From positions 1 through 12,845 of the forward strand of contig DJTQ01000330.1 in assembly GCA_002439285.1 (NCBI GenBank): DNA of 12,845 bases. Direction: 5' to 3'. The position numbers and the translations under genes were made by a program. The DNA is from Paenibacillaceae bacterium UBA6304 (GTDB lineage Bacteria > Bacillota > Bacilli > Paenibacillales > Paenibacillaceae). The notes under the pieces were generated by a model. That model did not search any database, was not told where the DNA came from, and saw only the letters and a program-made list of their open reading frames with translations. Position 1 is the stretch's first letter, and every line of letters begins with the position of its first letter. Below, in pieces: positions 6,696 through 12,845 of this stretch.

Positions 6696-7400
6696 TTATC
6701 TGCCTACGAATTCTTGTGCCCAGTAGCCGTTATAGTAACCGACCCCGATCAAATTATAATTGGCATTCATAATGTTGGCCCGGTGACCTGTGCTGTTCAT
6801 CCAAGCAGTAACGACTTCCGAAGGCGTCTTTTGTCCCATGGCAATGTTCTCTCCAGCATAGCTGTAACTGATGCCGAACTTCTTCATCATATCGAACGGC
6901 GATCCGTAAGTCGGGGACGTATGATCAAAATAATTGTTCTGGCTCATGTCTTTCGCTTTTGCCAGAGCCATATTGTTCAGTTCTGCATTCCCGGTGAGCG
7001 GCTTCAGTCCCCGTTTGGCACGTTCCTTATTCACGAGCGTAATCACCTGGGTAGAAAACTGGGATTTGTCCGTACTTGTCCCGGTTTGAGCAGAGCCAGT
7101 GTTAGGCTTAGTACCAGTGTTGCCTGTGTTGCCTGTGTTGCCTGTGTTGCCTGTGTTGCCATTTTGAACCGTTCCGGTCGTTCCGCCAGTTGTACTTTGG
7201 TTTCCGTTCTGAACTGGCTGTTGCTTATAGATTTCATTCCAAGGAATCGAATAGAAGTAAGTTTTCCAATAGGAAGTAGTATTCGTTGAAACATTAGTAT
7301 TGGGAGCAGCCGAAGCCGAGGCAGGCAAAACAAGACCTGCGGCCAGAATGGCAGTCAATCCTCCGGTAATCAAATGCTTTCTTATTTGGGTTGTTCTCAT
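6696..7400 (-). CDS. Secreted CAP/SCP-domain protein (YkwD-like)
   Basis: The 234-residue protein starts with a Sec signal peptide: RKH, a hydrophobic stretch at 11-27 and an A-S-A site near 29-32. A low-complexity Gly/Asn/Thr linker (about 63-110) includes five NTG units at 82-96. The CAP domain fills about 115-234, with DHTSPTYGSPFDMMKKFG, AGENIAMG and AWMNSTGHRANIMN; His160, Glu184 and His206 are the usual cavity residues. Bacterial CAP proteins of this type are exported and often linked to the wall or to spores; their activity is not established. No LPXTG or S-layer domain is visible, so it is probably released or held loosely. The ATG follows AAGGAGATG at good spacing. The gene is flanked by terminators and looks monocistronic, though I see no strong promoter in 7401-7530. 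Confidence 0.92.
   Translation of the reverse strand: MRTTQIRKHLITGGLTAILAAGLVLPASASAAPNTNVSTNTTSYWKTYFYSIPWNEIYKQQPVQNGNQSTTGGTTGTVQNGNTGNTGNTGNTGNTGTKPNTGSAQTGTSTDKSQFSTQVITLVNKERAKRGLKPLTGNAELNNMALAKAKDMSQNNYFDHTSPTYGSPFDMMKKFGISYSYAGENIAMGQKTPSEVVTAWMNSTGHRANIMNANYNLIGVGYYNGYWAQEFVGR
7117..7161. repeat. Five tandem 9-bp repeats encoding NTG units
   Basis: GTGTTGCCT is repeated four times and followed by GTGTTGCCA, with no interior substitutions. In the CAP gene each unit codes for Gly-Asn-Thr in frame, so gain or loss of a unit only changes linker length. It is a likely slippage tract. Confidence 0.9.
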
Positions 7401-7533
7401 GCTGTCATCTCCTTGATAGTAGTTTAATATGGTAACAATTTTGTAATATTTCTATCAGGAGTATAACATGAATCACACGAAGAAGGACCCCGCAAAAGTT
7501 GGTAATCTAATTGGAAGTTTATATATAGACGAA

Positions 7534-7568
7534 AAACCGCCCTTTGGATACCATCCAAAAGGCGGTTT
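7534..7568 (-). terminator. Intrinsic terminator after ispH
   Basis: A 16-bp stem with one G-U pair (7534-7549 with 7553-7568) closes a 3-nt loop. In the ispH direction it ends GGCGGTTTTT (five T, 7536-7532). It lies 34 nt past the ispH stop codon. The opposite strand also ends in TTTAT, but no plus-strand gene needs it. Confidence 0.88.
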
Positions 7569-7602
7569 ATTATAATGTCCGAACCGGCAATTCACTTGCT
7601 TA

Positions 7603-8574
7603 TTAGCTGCGGACTTCGTTGGTTGTAGTCTTTGCCGCGGCTTTGACCGGCGGCAATAGCTTTTGCATATTAACTGTCCGCACGATCTCCCAAGTTTCCG
7701 GTTTCTCTGCGTCATACTGCTCCAGATAGGCAATAACCTCTTTCGTAATCGGCGTAGGCGTCGATGCCCCGGAAGTAACCGCTACCTTTTGAATGCCCTT
7801 GAGCCATTCCGTGTTCAATTCCGACACATCCGCGATCCGGTAAGCCGTAACTCCGGCGATCTCCTCGGATACCTGGGCCAGACGATTCGAATTGTTGCTG
7901 CGCGGGTCGCCTACCACGATTACCAAATCCGCTTGGCCGGCCTGTTCCGCAACCGCTTCTTGTCGCACTTGAGTAGCCATGCAAATTTCATTATGGACTT
8001 CGGCACCCGGGAATTTCTCCAGCAATTTCTTCATGATATGCTTGATATCCCATTGGCTCATCGTCGTTTGATTCGTAATGACGATTTTATCGGCTGTAAG
8101 CTCCAACGTCTCGATCTCTTCCTCCTTCTCGATGAGATGAACCCGCCCTGGCGCAACGCCAACCGCACCTTCCGGTTCAGGATGGCCCTTCTTGCCGATA
8201 TAGATCACTTCGAAGCCTTCGGCCACCTTCTCCTTGATGAGAACATGCGTCTTCGTGACGTCCGGGCAGGTCGCGTCCACCGTAGTTAACCCCTTGTCCC
8301 TAGCCAGCTTGCGCACTTCCGGAGATATGCCATGCGCCGTAAAAATCACGGTCCCGCTCTCCACCTGGTTCAAAATCTCCATCCGGTTAGGCCCATCCAG
8401 AGTAATGATACCCTCATCTTCAAAAGAATTCGTGACATGACTGTTGTGAACGATCATGCCTAATATATAGATCGGGCGCGGGAGATCGAGGTTTTTGGCC
8501 GCCTGTCTGGCCAATACCATCGCATCGACGACCCCGTAGCAATATCCGCGCGGCGAGATTTTAATAACTTCCAT
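7603..8574 (-). CDS. ispH: 4-hydroxy-3-methylbut-2-enyl diphosphate reductase
   Basis: IspH carries out the last step of the MEP pathway, reducing HMBPP to isopentenyl and dimethylallyl diphosphate with a [4Fe-4S] cluster in the cytoplasm. The three cluster cysteines are visible: Cys12 in GYCYGV, Cys103 in DATCPDV and Cys198 in NEICMAT. Substrate-binding His43, His81 and His131, catalytic Glu133 (GHPEPEG), Thr171 and the SNNSNRL motif are also present. The length of 323 is near normal; the last ~15 residues form a Lys/Ala/Thr-rich tail outside the fold. The ATG at 8574 has a modest AGGGA site upstream. It starts 61 nt after the histidine kinase stop codon without a clear terminator between, so some read-through from the two-component genes is likely, together with its own promoter. 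Confidence 0.97.
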   Translation of the reverse strand: MEVIKISPRGYCYGVVDAMVLARQAAKNLDLPRPIYILGMIVHNSHVTNSFEDEGIITLDGPNRMEILNQVESGTVIFTAHGISPEVRKLARDKGLTTVDATCPDVTKTHVLIKEKVAEGFEVIYIGKKGHPEPEGAVGVAPGRVHLIEKEEEIETLELTADKIVITNQTTMSQWDIKHIMKKLLEKFPGAEVHNEICMATQVRQEAVAEQAGQADLVIVVGDPRSNNSNRLAQVSEEIAGVTAYRIADVSELNTEWLKGIQKVAVTSGASTPTPITKEVIAYLEQYDAEKPETWEIVRTVNMQKLLPPVKAAAKTTTNEVRS

Positions 8575-8627
8575 TCTTTATCCCTGCTTTCTCGTTCCCG
8601 GTTTTCCTAGCGGAGGGAACCTCCTCT

Positions 8628-8656
8628 ATTATAGCTTATTCCGGCAGGGCGTTAAA
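8628..8656 (-). promoter_or_regulatory. Candidate ispH promoter overlapping the kinase gene end
   Basis: On the minus strand a perfect TATAAT (8633-8628) lies 17 bp from a weak TTTAAC (8656-8651). The -35 box is inside the last codons of the histidine kinase. A possible small hairpin (GGAGG-ttc-CCTCC) follows in the leader. Confidence 0.5.
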
Positions 8657-10093
8657 GATGGCCGGAAGCCAAATCACGAATGTGGTGCCTTCGCCGAATT
8701 TGGTCATGACTTCAACCGATCCGCCATGCTCGTCGATGATCCATTTGGCGATCGACAAACCGAGGCCGGTGCCCGGTGTTACTCCGCGGGACGGGTCAGC
8801 CCGATAGAAACGCTCGAAAATATGGGGGACCTCGCTGCGGTCCATCCCGATTCCGGTATCGGCAATGCGGATCCCGATTTGTTCGCCCGCCCGGAAAGCA
8901 TCAATCGTCACGCTTCCCTCGGCCGTATATTTGAATGCATTCTCAATAAAAATAAAGAGCATCTGCTGCAAATAATCTTTGCTTCCGTTAATGCTCGCTC
9001 CATCTAGAACCTCAAGATCACCTTGAATCCAAGCGGCGTTCCGGGGCAGAAACTGGGCTCTACGGATTACTTCTTCGACAAGAGGCCGCAGCGGTACGAT
9101 AACCCGCTCAATCGTCTGTCCCGCATCGGCGCGAGCCAAAGACAGCATATCGTTCACAAGCCGGCTCATCCGCTGCGATTCATCGGCGATATCGCTTACC
9201 GCTTCCAGCGATAGACTTCGCAGTTGCTTCTCATCCATATGAGGGCTAGCCCCTTCATCGCCGGACCAGACCTTCTTCAGCAAATCGACATTTCCGCGAA
9301 TCGTCGTCAGCGGAGTCCGCAGTTCATGCGATGCATCTGACACGAACCGACGCTGCGCCGAATAAGCATCGTCGAGCTCATTATAGAATCCTTCCATTCG
9401 GGCAAGCATATTGTTTACGGTACCTATCAATTGGCCGATTTCATCATTCGGACCCTCATAATCGATCCGGACACTGAGATCGTTCCCCGTCTGAATCCCA
9501 TTCGCCGCCTCAATAACTTTGCCGATCGGGGTCATCGATTTCCGTGCAAGAAACAACCCGAACGTACTCGCCACTAACAGAGTTATAAAGGATCCGATCA
9601 GCAAAATGTTTTTCATCCGCTCCATCAGCCGGTCTTCGGCATTCGTATCTGCGGCTAGCTGAAGCAAGCCTACAATCGTGTCATCCAGGTAAACGGCCCG
9701 TTCATATAAAATATATGAATTTCCGTTAATCGTAACCTTTTGAAACAGGCCATTCCTGCCTATATCTTCAATGGACGGCACAGGAAAGGCGATATCCCGC
9801 TCCTGAAGCCCTTGCGAACGGCGCATCAACCCCACTGCATAATTGTTAAGTTGCCAGAAGATCCGGGCATCCTCCAAGCGTATCGCTTGCTTTGGCGTCA
9901 ATTGCAAGTCCCAGCCTTGCGTCAAGGTAACATTTTGCGAGCTGAGAATTTGCTCGGCCTGATCATCGACCTTCTTTTTGACTTCTTCATAAGTATAATA
10001 ACGAACAAATCCGTAAATAGAGGCACCGAGCAAGATCAGCGTAACTGCCAAAATTCCGGTATACCAAGCGGTTAGCCGCCATCTCATAGACAT
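8636..10093 (-). CDS. HAMP-domain sensor histidine kinase
   Basis: This is the membrane sensor of the two-component pair, 485 residues. Transmembrane helices lie at about 9-31 and 162-183, flanking an extracellular sensor of about 130 residues with no recognisable fold. HAMP follows (184-237), then the HisKA domain with phospho-acceptor His256 in SDASHELRTPLTT. The ATPase domain has the N box with Asn385 (IENAFKYT), G1 DTGIGM (412-417), F box FERFYRAD and G2 GTGLGLSIAK (441-450), so it looks fully active. The start at 10093 lies 2 nt after the response regulator stop codon with GGAG about 10 nt upstream; Met3 is an alternative start. Architecture and order recall CssS and MprB, and the upstream htrA gene supports an envelope-stress role, but the signal is inferred. 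Confidence 0.95.
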   Translation of the reverse strand: MSMRWRLTAWYTGILAVTLILLGASIYGFVRYYTYEEVKKKVDDQAEQILSSQNVTLTQGWDLQLTPKQAIRLEDARIFWQLNNYAVGLMRRSQGLQERDIAFPVPSIEDIGRNGLFQKVTINGNSYILYERAVYLDDTIVGLLQLAADTNAEDRLMERMKNILLIGSFITLLVASTFGLFLARKSMTPIGKVIEAANGIQTGNDLSVRIDYEGPNDEIGQLIGTVNNMLARMEGFYNELDDAYSAQRRFVSDASHELRTPLTTIRGNVDLLKKVWSGDEGASPHMDEKQLRSLSLEAVSDIADESQRMSRLVNDMLSLARADAGQTIERVIVPLRPLVEEVIRRAQFLPRNAAWIQGDLEVLDGASINGSKDYLQQMLFIFIENAFKYTAEGSVTIDAFRAGEQIGIRIADTGIGMDRSEVPHIFERFYRADPSRGVTPGTGLGLSIAKWIIDEHGGSVEVMTKFGEGTTFVIWLPAIFNALPE

Positions 10094-10095
10094 CT

Positions 10096-10785
10096 CTAGG
10101 AGTCTCCTCTCAGTATGTAACCAGCGCCGCGAATCGTCTGAATGACCCTTTTGCCGCCGTGCTCCTCCGTCTTTTGTCGGATCATCGCAATATATACTTC
10201 CAGCACATTGGATTCTCCGCTATAATCATATCCCCATATTTTATCCATGATTAAATCGCGGGTCAGAAGCCGCTTCGGATTTTGCATAAACAAATGAAGC
10301 AAATCGAATTCTTTAGCCGTCAATTCCAGGCGCTGCCCGGACCGCAGCACTTCACGGGAATCCATATCCATCACGATATCCTCAAACACCAAGCGGTGAT
10401 CGGACGAATCTCCCCCCGGTTCTTTCCTCCGCAACAATGCGCGTACCCGGGCGAGGAGCTCCTCCAGTGCAAACGGCTTGACCAGGTAATCATCAGCCCC
10501 GGTATCCAGACCCTTCACCCGGTTCTCCACCTCATCCTTGGCCGTCAGCATCAATACCGGAACCTTGCTGCCCCCTTCCCGCAGCCTGCGGCACACCTCA
10601 AAACCGTCGATCTGCGGCATCATCACATCCAGTATGATCAAATCGGGATCAGCCGTCAAAACCATCGACAGGCCTTCCACTCCATTGCGGGCCGTATGCA
10701 CATCGTATCCCTCAAAAGCCAATCCCCGCCGCAGCATAGAGGTAATTTTCTCGTCATCATCGATAACCAGAATTGCGGATCTCAT
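10096..10785 (-). CDS. OmpR/PhoB-family response regulator
   Basis: The 229-residue protein has a receiver domain (about 3-115) with acidic pocket Asp9-Asp11, phospho-acceptor Asp53 (LIILDVMMP), Thr81 and Lys103 (VKPF). A winged-helix DNA-binding domain follows (about 130-227), with LTAKEFDLLHLFMQNP and the recognition-helix segment SNVLEVYIAMIRQK, closing with RGAGYIL. AAAGGAG precedes the ATG by about 10 nt. It is translationally coupled to the kinase (2-nt gap) and lies downstream of htrA in the same direction, separated by terminators. OmpR-type regulators bind direct repeats of about 11-bp period; such a repeat occurs at the htrA promoter (12724-12740), a plausible target. I see no copy before its own gene and no strong promoter in 10786-10930 beyond a weak TAGAAT. 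Confidence 0.96.
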   Translation of the reverse strand: MRSAILVIDDDEKITSMLRRGLAFEGYDVHTARNGVEGLSMVLTADPDLIILDVMMPQIDGFEVCRRLREGGSKVPVLMLTAKDEVENRVKGLDTGADDYLVKPFALEELLARVRALLRRKEPGGDSSDHRLVFEDIVMDMDSREVLRSGQRLELTAKEFDLLHLFMQNPKRLLTRDLIMDKIWGYDYSGESNVLEVYIAMIRQKTEEHGGKRVIQTIRGAGYILRGDS

Positions 10786-10860
10786 CAGACTATCACTCCT
10801 TTAATCAGCAGGTCATCATCCCTGCCGCCTTCAACGCTTCTCTCTGTATTCTAGCAAAAA

Positions 10861-10883
10861 GCAGAGGGCTTTTCCGCTTCTGC
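10861..10883 (-). terminator. Weak terminator-like hairpin in the two-component leader
   Basis: On the minus strand GCAGAAGC and GCCCTCTGC pair with a small internal loop, followed by five T (10860-10856). It could be a second stop for htrA read-through or a leader attenuator of the regulator gene. The stem is imperfect. Confidence 0.4.
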
Positions 10884-10934
10884 AGCATAGCACATATGGA
10901 TATCACGTTATTTCGATAATGGGCCTAGAAAAAA

Positions 10935-10957
10935 GCGGCAGACCCATAGCCTGCCGC
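10935..10957 (-). terminator. Intrinsic terminator after htrA
   Basis: A perfect 7-bp stem GCGGCAG/CTGCCGC with a 9-nt loop is followed on the minus strand by six T (10934-10929). It lies 36 nt past the htrA stop codon. Confidence 0.88.
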
Positions 10958-10992
10958 CTCTCTAGTCAAACCGGATTTCCGGTCCGTTAATG

Positions 10993-12651
10993 CTATTCGA
11001 GATTTGCGAACGCATTCTTATCGCCGATCGAGATAGCCAAATCCAGTTTCTTGCCGTCGCGAACAACGTTAAATGTTACCTTGTCACCAACCTGCTGCTT
11101 CTGAATGTAATCGATCAGCGCTTCTTTGGTGGCGAATGCCTTTCCATCCGCACCGGTTATGATGTCATACGGGCGAAGGTCAGCATTATAAGCCGGGGAT
11201 TTAAAGACAATATCCGATACGACAGAGCCTTCCTTCACGTCCGTTCCCATTTGCTTCGCCACTTCATCGGTCATCGTCATCAACGTTGCGCCGATAAATG
11301 GAACGGGTTTTTGCGGAATTTTCTCATTGTTCTTCAGCTTGTCGAGCACTTCGGTGATCGTACTGGTAGGAATTGCGAATCCAATACCTTGGGCATCCGA
11401 GCTGACCGCCACATTGATGCCGACCACTTCACCGTTCAAGTTCAGCAGTGGACCGCCGGAATTGCCGGGGTTAATCGACGCATCCGTTTGCAGCAGGTGC
11501 TCATATTCGCGATCCTTTTCACCGTTTTCGCCCGCAATCGTGATACCGCGTTCCTTCGAACTGAGTACGCCGGCCGTTACGGTGTGATCGAATCCTTGCG
11601 GGTTCCCGATGGCTACCAGCCACTCGCCGACTTCCGTATTGTCGGAATTCGCCAGCGGGATCGAAGGGAAGCTATCGTTGCCTTCGATTTTGAGTACGGC
11701 CAAATCCAGTTCATAGCTTGTGCCAAGCACCTTTGCTTCATACGGTTTATCCGTATCCTGCACTGTAACTTGAACGACATCAGCATTGTGTACCACATGT
11801 TCGTTCGTCAGAATATAGCCGGTCTTATCAAAGATAAATCCGGAGCCAATACCTGTAGGAACGAGTTGATCAGATCCGGAGGATGATCCATTCCCTTCCG
11901 AGCCGCTTCCGCCGCCGGAGTAGTCATCTCCAAAAAAGTAGCGGTAGAACGGGTCGTTACTGTACGGATTAGTCGAGCTTCCCTGTTTGCTTGAGCTGAC
12001 CAAGGTTTCGATCTTCACGACCGCAGGGCCGGCCTGCTGTACGACATTGGTTACATCGCCGGGATTCGTAATCGGATAAAGCGCCTGAGTAGCTTTCGAC
12101 GTGGACGAACTGCCTTCGCTTTCCTTCGTATTATTGCTGCCGTTGGCGGAAGCTGGTGCAGGCGCCGATACGCTGGCCGCCGGCTGATTTCCCGTGAACA
12201 GATTCTGGTGGTCTGCATATACCATCGCTCCGGTCATAATCAGCATTCCAGCGAGCACGCCGGCAATGACCGACTTGGCCGAGGATTTCTTCGGCGGTTT
12301 GTTAAACTGCCAGTTACCCGGATTTTTGGCCGAAGCGGTTCCCTTACCGTCCCCGTTTCCTCCGCCGCCAAGTCCGTCCGCCGAGGAGCGGACCTCATAC
12401 GAAGCTGGAATCGGCCGGACCGGTTGCGGTCTCGTAATTTCAACTTCTTCCGGTTGCCGGCGGTCATAAGAAGGGACCCCATGATCGGCACCCTCGTTGT
12501 TTCCATAGGATTGGAACGGTCCGTACGAATAGTAATAGGATGATCCGGAACCTTCCGATTGCTTGGGCTTATCGTAATTATTATCATTAGTATTAGAAGT
12601 GTTATTGTCTTCCCCGAAAGGTTGACCTGATTTGTTCTTTTCCTCATCCAT
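10993..12651 (-). CDS. htrA: Membrane-anchored HtrA/DegP-like serine protease
   Basis: This is an envelope quality-control protease of 552 residues. An unusually polar, Asn/Gly/Tyr-rich cytoplasmic tail (1-125) precedes one transmembrane helix (about 126-146), then a Ser/Ala-rich spacer to about 190. The trypsin-like domain has the complete triad His285 (TNEHVV), Asp316 (ELDLAVLKI) and Ser398 (NPGNSGGPL). One PDZ domain covers about 450-545, ending near the C-terminus. This one-helix, one-PDZ layout is that of Bacillus HtrA/HtrB/YyxA. AAGGAGG precedes the ATG by about 11 nt. A two-component pair lies downstream on the same strand; in Bacillus CssRS controls htrA and in mycobacteria MprAB controls pepD, so functional linkage is likely though not proven here. 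It appears monocistronic. Confidence 0.95.
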   Translation of the reverse strand: MDEEKNKSGQPFGEDNNTSNTNDNNYDKPKQSEGSGSSYYYSYGPFQSYGNNEGADHGVPSYDRRQPEEVEITRPQPVRPIPASYEVRSSADGLGGGGNGDGKGTASAKNPGNWQFNKPPKKSSAKSVIAGVLAGMLIMTGAMVYADHQNLFTGNQPAASVSAPAPASANGSNNTKESEGSSSTSKATQALYPITNPGDVTNVVQQAGPAVVKIETLVSSSKQGSSTNPYSNDPFYRYFFGDDYSGGGSGSEGNGSSSGSDQLVPTGIGSGFIFDKTGYILTNEHVVHNADVVQVTVQDTDKPYEAKVLGTSYELDLAVLKIEGNDSFPSIPLANSDNTEVGEWLVAIGNPQGFDHTVTAGVLSSKERGITIAGENGEKDREYEHLLQTDASINPGNSGGPLLNLNGEVVGINVAVSSDAQGIGFAIPTSTITEVLDKLKNNEKIPQKPVPFIGATLMTMTDEVAKQMGTDVKEGSVVSDIVFKSPAYNADLRPYDIITGADGKAFATKEALIDYIQKQQVGDKVTFNVVRDGKKLDLAISIGDKNAFANLE

Positions 12652-12669
12652 CGTGATTTATTCCTCCTT

Positions 12670-12686
12670 CCCTGTACGATACAGGG
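12670..12686. repeat. Perfect hairpin directly before the htrA Shine-Dalgarno
   Basis: CCCTGTA (12670-12676) and TACAGGG (12680-12686) form a 7-bp stem with a 3-nt loop. In the mRNA the stem ends exactly where AAGGAGG begins, so folding could modulate ribosome access or protect the 5' end. Confidence 0.7.
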
Positions 12687-12715
12687 GTTATCTTGTTTTC
12701 TTGTTCTTATTTTGT

Positions 12716-12721
12716 ACTATA
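12716..12721 (-). promoter_or_regulatory. Candidate -10 box of htrA
   Basis: TATAGT on the minus strand matches 5 of 6 consensus positions. No good -35 hexamer exists at 17 bp (GTTTTT), as expected of a promoter needing an activator. The start would be near 12709, with a leader of about 58 nt. Confidence 0.55.
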
Positions 12722-12723
12722 AA

Positions 12724-12740
12724 CCTTAAGCGTACCTTAA
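12724..12740 (-). promoter_or_regulatory. TTAAGG-N5-TTAAGG direct repeat at the htrA promoter, candidate response-regulator site
   Basis: TTAAGG occurs at 12740-12735 and 12729-12724 on the minus strand, an exact direct repeat with 11-bp period. It abuts the -10 box and covers the -35 region. OmpR/PhoB-type regulators bind such repeats and replace a missing -35 contact. The adjacent response regulator is the natural candidate, but this is inference. Beyond it, 12741-12845 is AT-rich and holds no gene I can see. Confidence 0.5.
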
Positions 12741-12845
12741 AAACAATTAAAAAGAAGATAAAAGCGAAAGAATAAGGTTTTAATATAAGTTGAAATCATA
12801 CAAATGGATATGGGGCAAGTACATAAAATGTTCCTACGATCGCTG

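Noticed and set aside
7117..7161. Short tandem repeats as a possible CRISPR array
   Set aside because: Units are 9 bp, contiguous and without spacers, and lie in frame inside a coding region.
7424..7456. AT-rich partial palindrome (ACAATTTTGT) upstream of the CAP gene as an operator
   Set aside because: Arms are short and interrupted, and such AT-rich symmetry is expected by chance here.
10990..11886. 298-codon open frame on the plus strand opposite htrA
   Set aside because: Antisense to the protease domain of htrA, which is intact; composition is that of a reverse reading of a conserved gene.

Overview
The window is ordinary chromosomal DNA of a Gram-positive, low-to-mid GC Bacillota, most likely Paenibacillus or a close relative. 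The clues are purine-rich AGGAGG-type ribosome sites, sigma-A promoters with TTGACN/TATAAT spaced 17, U-tailed terminators, a YkwD-like CAP protein, a tailed membrane HtrA, and an operator matching the Bacillus GlnR/TnrA consensus. The genus call is inference from protein style; no rRNA or other marker is present. I see no tRNA, rRNA, CRISPR, insertion sequence, prophage or integration site.

Layout, left to right. Positions 1-2152 (minus) hold the first 717 codons of a GH94 sugar phosphorylase, probably laminaribiose phosphorylase-like; its 3' end lies outside the window. A 371-bp divergent region with three operator-like palindromes separates it from a LacI-family regulator (2524-3555, plus), the only plus-strand gene. 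A bidirectional terminator then separates that regulator from glnA (3661-5085, minus), a type I-beta glutamine synthetase. glnA has a near-consensus promoter, an exact GlnR/TnrA box and a long leader palindrome. Next come a type I-beta DAHP synthase aroF (5331-6374), a secreted CAP/SCP protein (6696-7400), ispH (7603-8574), an OmpR-family two-component pair (kinase 8636-10093, regulator 10096-10785) and a membrane-anchored HtrA protease (10993-12651), all on the minus strand.

How they work together. The regulator and phosphorylase form a local sugar-utilisation switch: the regulator probably represses its divergent neighbour and itself. glnA assimilates ammonia under nitrogen control. aroF opens the shikimate pathway and ispH closes the MEP isoprenoid pathway; both are monocistronic or nearly so. 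htrA followed by an OmpR-type two-component system recalls CssRS/HtrA in Bacillus and MprAB/PepD in mycobacteria. A TTAAGG direct repeat with 11-bp period next to the htrA -10 box is a good candidate binding site for that response regulator.

I found no convincing undescribed system. The points most worth a second look are regulatory: the three-palindrome divergent region, the nitrogen operator plus leader palindrome at a beta-type glnA in a Gram-positive, and the htrA promoter repeat with a hairpin abutting its Shine-Dalgarno sequence.
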